64,000 nt of DNA. It comes from OM182 bacterium MED-G24 (GTDB taxonomy: Bacteria > Pseudomonadota > Gammaproteobacteria > Pseudomonadales > Azotimanducaceae). A program made the translations under genes and the position numbers. The DNA lies in contig NTKD01000001.1 of NCBI GenBank assembly GCA_002457275.1, positions 56,697 through 120,696 of the forward strand. The letters are read 5' to 3'. Below are positions 63,606-64,000 of the stretch, in pieces. The notes under the pieces were generated by a model. It ran no database searches, had not been told where the DNA came from, and saw only the letters and a list, made by a program, of their open reading frames with translations. Each line of letters begins with the position of its first letter. Position 1 is the first letter of the stretch.

Positions 63606-64000
63606 ATGAGTGACTCGAATCGCTGGTTGTTGCCGGATGGTGTAGAGGATTTGCTGCCACCGATAGCAGGTGAAGTCGAACGACTCAGACAGCGTCTCCT
63701 TGGCTTGTTTGAACGGTGTGGGTACGAAATTGTCATTCCTCCGCTTGTCGAGTTTGTCGATTCTCTTCTAACCGGTACGGGTCAGGATCTTGACCTGAAG
63801 ACATTCAAGTTCACAGATCAGGTATCCGGACGACTGATTGGCGTTCGCGCGGACATGACGCCTCAGGTGGCGCGGATCGATGCTCACAGCCTGAACCGAA
63901 AGGAAACCACGCGACTGTGTTACACGGGCACGCTTTTGCATGCCAGAGTAGATCATATGCTTGCGTCTCGAACCCCGATTCGGGTGGGTGCGGAGTTGTT
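63606..64000 (+). CDS. hisZ: ATP phosphoribosyltransferase regulatory subunit (cut by window edge)
   Basis: HisZ is a histidyl-tRNA-synthetase paralogue that, with the short HisG, starts histidine synthesis. The first 131 codons are present and show WLLPDGVEDLLPPIAGEVERLRQRLL, GYEIVIPPLVEFVDSLL, KTFKFTDQVSGRLIGVRADMTPQVARIDAH and CYTGTLLHA. The motif 2-like region reads DQVSGRLIGVRADMTPQ as in HisZ proteins. The ATG at 63606 is clear and the frame is open at the window end. DUF2065-hisZ-purA is the order I recall in Pseudomonas. Confidence 0.96.
   Translation, partial: MSDSNRWLLPDGVEDLLPPIAGEVERLRQRLLGLFERCGYEIVIPPLVEFVDSLLTGTGQDLDLKTFKFTDQVSGRLIGVRADMTPQVARIDAHSLNRKETTRLCYTGTLLHARVDHMLASRTPIRVGAEL

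Noticed and set aside
1..64000. tRNA, rRNA, CRISPR arrays, insertion sequences and prophage genes
   Set aside because: No cloverleaf with TTCGAAT-type arms, no regularly spaced repeats, no transposase or integrase and no terminal repeats were recognised by reading both strands.

Overview
The window is chromosomal core sequence from a gammaproteobacterium. The evidence is the zapA / 6S RNA / fau block facing ygfB-pepP-ubi-gcvTHP, the miaA-hfq-hflX-hflK-hflC-(DUF2065)-hisZ run, the parE-parC pair beside a YqiB-type gene, FabV, and a lipid A / inner-core LPS cluster. From memory, the local gene order is closest to Pseudomonas and its relatives (rppH-ptsP-lgt; waaF-waaC-waaP-kinases-hldE-AKR-waaA; nnr-tsaE-ami-mutL-miaA), but blocks are shortened and re-joined, so I do not name a genus. 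Genes are tightly packed, often overlap by a few bases and frequently use TTG or GTG starts. I see no insertion sequences, phage genes, CRISPR arrays, tRNA or rRNA genes.

Layout. 1-4390: tkt (cut by the window edge), pgk, fba and a D-2-hydroxyacid dehydrogenase. 4462-6781: divergent rpiA and ilvA. 6803-9000 (minus): a ZapB-like coiled coil, zapA, 6S RNA, fau and def. 9175-16878 (plus): ygfB, pepP, a ubiquinone hydroxylase and the glycine cleavage genes gcvT-gcvH-gcvPA-gcvPB. 16927-17572 (minus): a decayed HAD phosphatase. 17577-24457: rppH, ptsP, an NRDE protein (minus), lgt, fabV, hemE. 24470-26942 (minus): argE-argA. 27123-28829: a heavily frameshifted GspE/PilB-type ATPase pseudogene. 28908-40984: ilvE, then inner-core LPS genes (waaF, waaC, waaP, a kinase interrupted by an in-frame TAA, a double-kinase protein, a GT4 transferase, hldE, waaA) with an AKR and an FAD oxidoreductase on the other strand. 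41100-46010: DUF1249, parE, parC. 46035-50344: a membrane protein, an EAL-domain remnant and the EF-P lysylation set epmB/efp/epmA. 50365-64000: rhdA, orn, queG, nnr, tsaE, amidase, mutL, miaA, hfq, hflX, hflK, hflC, DUF2065 and the start of hisZ.

How it fits together. The genes serve central carbon flow, one-carbon metabolism (GCV, fau), branched-chain amino acid and arginine synthesis, lipoprotein maturation, fatty acid and haem synthesis, inner-core LPS assembly and phosphorylation, chromosome decatenation, RNA-level control (6S, Hfq, RppH, Orn, MiaA, PtsNtr) and mismatch repair. Four broken genes (HAD phosphatase, secretion/pilus-type ATPase, LPS kinase, FimX-like EAL protein) show active gene erosion. 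The loss of the ATPase and EAL protein, together with motAB and rsgA missing from their expected place beside orn, suggests reduced surface motility; this is inference from remembered synteny.

Most unusual signals: the 6S RNA with its closing stem and -10 box; the in-frame TAA in an LPS kinase; substitutions at both classic quinolone-target positions of ParC; a serine in place of the near-invariant His57 of a short Hfq; and a membrane sensor ending in a degenerate cyclase-like domain.
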